This document shows, piece by piece, positions 61,759-64,000 of a stretch of DNA of 64,000 nucleotides. The stretch is from Pelagomonas calceolata. Lineage: Eukaryota > Sar > Pelagophyceae > Pelagomonadales > Pelagomonadaceae. The notes beneath the pieces were generated by a model. It worked only from the letters and a program-made list of their open reading frames with translations, was not told the origin of the DNA and did not search any database. The translations under genes and the position numbers were made by a program. The DNA lies in assembly GCA_918797485.1 (NCBI GenBank), contig CAKKNE010000006.1, positions 3,844,001 to 3,908,000 of the forward strand, written 5' to 3'. Position 1 is the first letter of the stretch; the number at the start of each line of letters is the position of its first letter.

Positions 61759-64000
61759 TTACGACCACGAGCCGGGAAGACGATGAAGCCGCCTCCCGAA
61801 CATCCCGCCTGTCGACAGACGGCGCCATCGGATCCTCGGCGGGCGACGCGTCGCCCGAGCGCCGCTGCTGCCGGCTTCGCGCGCGCCGCGCCGCGTGGCT
61901 GATCTTTGCTTACCTGTCAATGTCCCGACGCGGTCGTCGTCAGAAGATGCCGCCCACGACACGGCTGGCTTCGGGCTGAGCTTCGGCAGCGGCGACGGCG
62001 GCGCCTCGGGCGCCGGCTCGGGCTCCGGGGGTGATGGTGGCGGCGACGGCGGCGCGGGGCGCGGCCGCTCGACCTCCATTCGCGCGAAGAGCCGCTCGAA
62101 CTTGTTCAGTTCTTCCCGCGCGGAAGCGTGGGCCGACCGCGTCCGCGCGGCGCTTGCCTCTTGCTCGTCCCGCTTCTTCTTGGCCTCGATGCGCGACCGA
62201 AGCGCCGAAAGGTTCGGCATGAGCTGCTCGGGCGTCGGGCCTTCGCTCGCGTCGTCGGGCGGCGCGAGCACGGGGCTAATGACGACTTCTTCCTCCTGGC
62301 CGCCAAAGTCGTCGCGGGTCGTCGGTGCGACGACCACGACCGCGGCAGCCGCGATGCGATCCGCGTCGCCAAAGGCCGCGTCCGAGAGGTAGCGGCCCGA
62401 GACCTTGGCGCTCTGATTTCTATACAGGACGACGGTATGCCTGACGCCGAGCGCGACGTCCTCGGCGCCCCACTTCCCGGGCTGCTCGCTCATCAGCGGC
62501 GACTCGAGCGGGCTGGGTCGCCACGCCGCGCCAGGTCGACATGAGCGAGGCAACTTCGGGTCCGAGACCGAGCTGACCCTCGTCGGAAAAGCCCCACATG
62601 AGCACCGCACCCGAGGCCGTCACGCAGGCCGAGTGCCGCGCGCCGCAGCTCACGCGCACGGCGCCGCCACTCCGAAAGGGCAGCGCGACGCCTTCCGGTA
62701 ACTCCACCGGCCGATCCGATGCGCGCCCGAGGCCGAGGGCCCCGTGCTCGTTGTCCCCAAACGCGTAGACGCGGCCGTCGCTGAGCAGCGCGAGAGAATG
62801 CTGGTCGCCGCCCGCCGCCGCGACGACATGCCCGGAATGCGGATCGTCGCAGATCGGCAGCAAGACGCGTGCTGGCAGTTTCTGCGCGCCCGTGGCGCCC
62901 GTGCCGAGGCGGCCACGGTCGCCAAAGCCCCACGCGTAGAGCCGCGCGACGACGACGCCCGCGCCCGCGCTGGCCGGCTCCCAGGCCACGGCGAGCGTGT
63001 GGTGCAGGCCGCACGCGACGTGCCGGATCAGAGCCCCGCGCCACTGGAAGAACTCGACCGCCGCCGGAGCCGTCGAAAAGTCGGCGTCGTTCTGCTTTGG
63101 AATCGCGGCCTTGCGCGTCTCGCGCTTGACCGGCTGGTCATCGTCCTCGCCGGAGCCCTGGCCCAGCTGCCCGCCGCGGTCGTCGCCCCAAATGTAAAGG
63201 GCGCCCGCCGCCTGGCCGGCCGCCGCGACGACGACGCCGCCGCGCGCGCCGCCGGCCGCGACGCTGATGATCCCGCCGTCGGGCAGGCCCTCGACGCGCT
63301 TCGGCGCAGTCTGGCCGCGGCAGTCGCCGTGCCCGAGCCGCCCGCGCGCGCCCGCGCCCCAGGTGAACACCGTCCCGTCGGCGAGCGCGACGACGGCGTG
63401 GCGCGGACCGCAGGCGACAAGCCGCGCCGCCGCAGGCCGCCGAGCGTCTTCTGACGACGGCGCGCGGCGCGTGGCCGCGGGCGCCGTGCCGGAAGATCGG
63501 GCCGCCGCCCCAGCCGACGAGGCGCCCGTCGGCCGCGACCGCGATAGTGGCGCTCTCCGCCGCGGCGACGGCGCACAGGAAGTCGCCGCTGGGTCCATCT
63601 CGCCGCCGCCGTCCTCGTCGAGGTCGAGGCCCGCGAGCCACGTCACGTACGCCGGCCCGCCGTCCCCCGGAGCCGCCGCCGGATCGGCGACGCCCCGACG
63701 CCGCACGCGAAGAGCCGCGTGGCCGTTTCGCGCGCTGGGAGGCGGCGCTGCTTGCACGGCGCGGCGCGACTTGCGCGGCCGCGCCGCGGCCGTCGCCAGT
63801 GCCTTCTCTCGCCGGTCGAGCCTTCGCAGTTCGCCGTCGAGGTCGAGCGGCCGTCGCCGGGTTCCGCGGCCGGGCGCCGTCCGCGACCGCCGGCGGCTGG
63901 CCCGCGGGGGACGCCGCCGCGATGTCGTCGTCATGCGACCGGCGCCGTCGAGCGGTGCCGGCCGCAGCTTGCTGCCGCCGAGGGGAATGCGCCGCGACGG
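61759..64000 (-). CDS. RCC1-repeat protein (possibly 5'-incomplete)
   Basis: Beta-propeller of RCC1 repeats, each with the pattern D/G-G-x-V-x-x-W-G....G.LG.G: DGRLVGWGGG, DGTVFTWGAGARGRLGHG, GALYIWGDDRGGQLGQG, ARLYAWGFGDRGRLGTG, DGRVYAFGDNEHGALGLG, GAVLMWGFSDEGQLGLG. Family members bind Ran, other GTPases or membranes. The N-terminal ~100 residues are basic and disordered, and the frame is open from ATG 63934 to the window edge, so the true start may lie outside. The C-terminus (about 62500-61759) has a helix (LSALRSRIEAKKKRDEQEA) and a Pro run, with no propeller. Frame changes near 63590, 63450 and 62530. Confidence 0.8.

Noticed and set aside
1-64000. CRISPR arrays, rRNA operon pieces, autonomous transposons, LTR or virus-like elements
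   Set aside because: No spaced repeat arrays, rRNA-like blocks, transposase, reverse transcriptase or capsid-like coding sequence was seen; the only mobile DNA recognised is the non-autonomous introners.

Overview
This is a GC-rich, gene-dense stretch of a eukaryotic nuclear genome, most likely from a pelagophyte alga (stramenopile; Aureococcus/Pelagomonas-like). Four things point there. Several introns are short DNA transposons ('introners') with terminal inverted repeats and 8-bp target duplications, like those known from Aureococcus anophagefferens. Predicted plastid proteins (a cpSRP54, a SufD) start with a signal peptide, and the cpSRP54 also shows the 'AFAP' cleavage motif of secondary red-derived plastids. 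The genes are typical eukaryotic ones (PP1, tubulin cofactor A, DNA ligase IV, RCC1). Introns are few and intergenic gaps are short.

Layout. 1-3.2 kb: a B-family DNA polymerase (minus, cut by the left edge). 4.5-5.4 kb: a tiny four-exon gene. 5.8-12.6 kb: F-box-like, ankyrin, 2-oxoglutarate oxygenase, unknown, DMT transporter and cupin/JmjC genes. 12.6-14.2 kb: no gene seen. 14.3-18.9 kb: a ~1500-residue Tudor-like/SAP protein of unknown role. 19.6-25.3 kb: cpSRP54, a discoidin-like protein, PP2C and an ER DnaJ. 25.4-27.9 kb: a visibly AT-richer island with a damaged HIR/band-7 gene. 28-34 kb: a CHAT-plus-helix-hairpin-helix protein and two unknowns. 34-44 kb: GMC oxidoreductase, membrane proteins, Pcc1, an EXS-domain transporter, an ABHD17-like hydrolase, SufD and a coiled-coil protein. 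44.5-50.6 kb: small unknowns and a plastid protein. 51.3-58.9 kb: PP1, DNA ligase IV and an ankyrin-bearing K+ channel. 59-64 kb: patatin lipase, TBCA and an RCC1-repeat protein.

Two signals cut across the genes. First, an introner family: two 203-bp full-length copies in opposite orientation form both introns of PP1, and shortened relatives sit in the polymerase, the 4.5-kb gene, the 46-kb gene and perhaps the Tudor/SAP gene. Where duplications can be seen, the 5' splice site lies in the duplicated target and is sometimes GC rather than GT. Second, a ~22-bp imperfect palindrome (CTAGTGTCTTAC, a few bases, CGCTAGC) recurs at least nine times, nearly always about 90-260 bp upstream of a start codon; it looks like an undescribed promoter or 5'-leader element.

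About half of the conserved genes need one or more single-base frame changes to read through. The spread over unrelated housekeeping genes suggests residual indels in the sequence rather than mass pseudogenisation, so ends and joins of those genes are approximate. All functions are read by eye from motifs; no database search was run.
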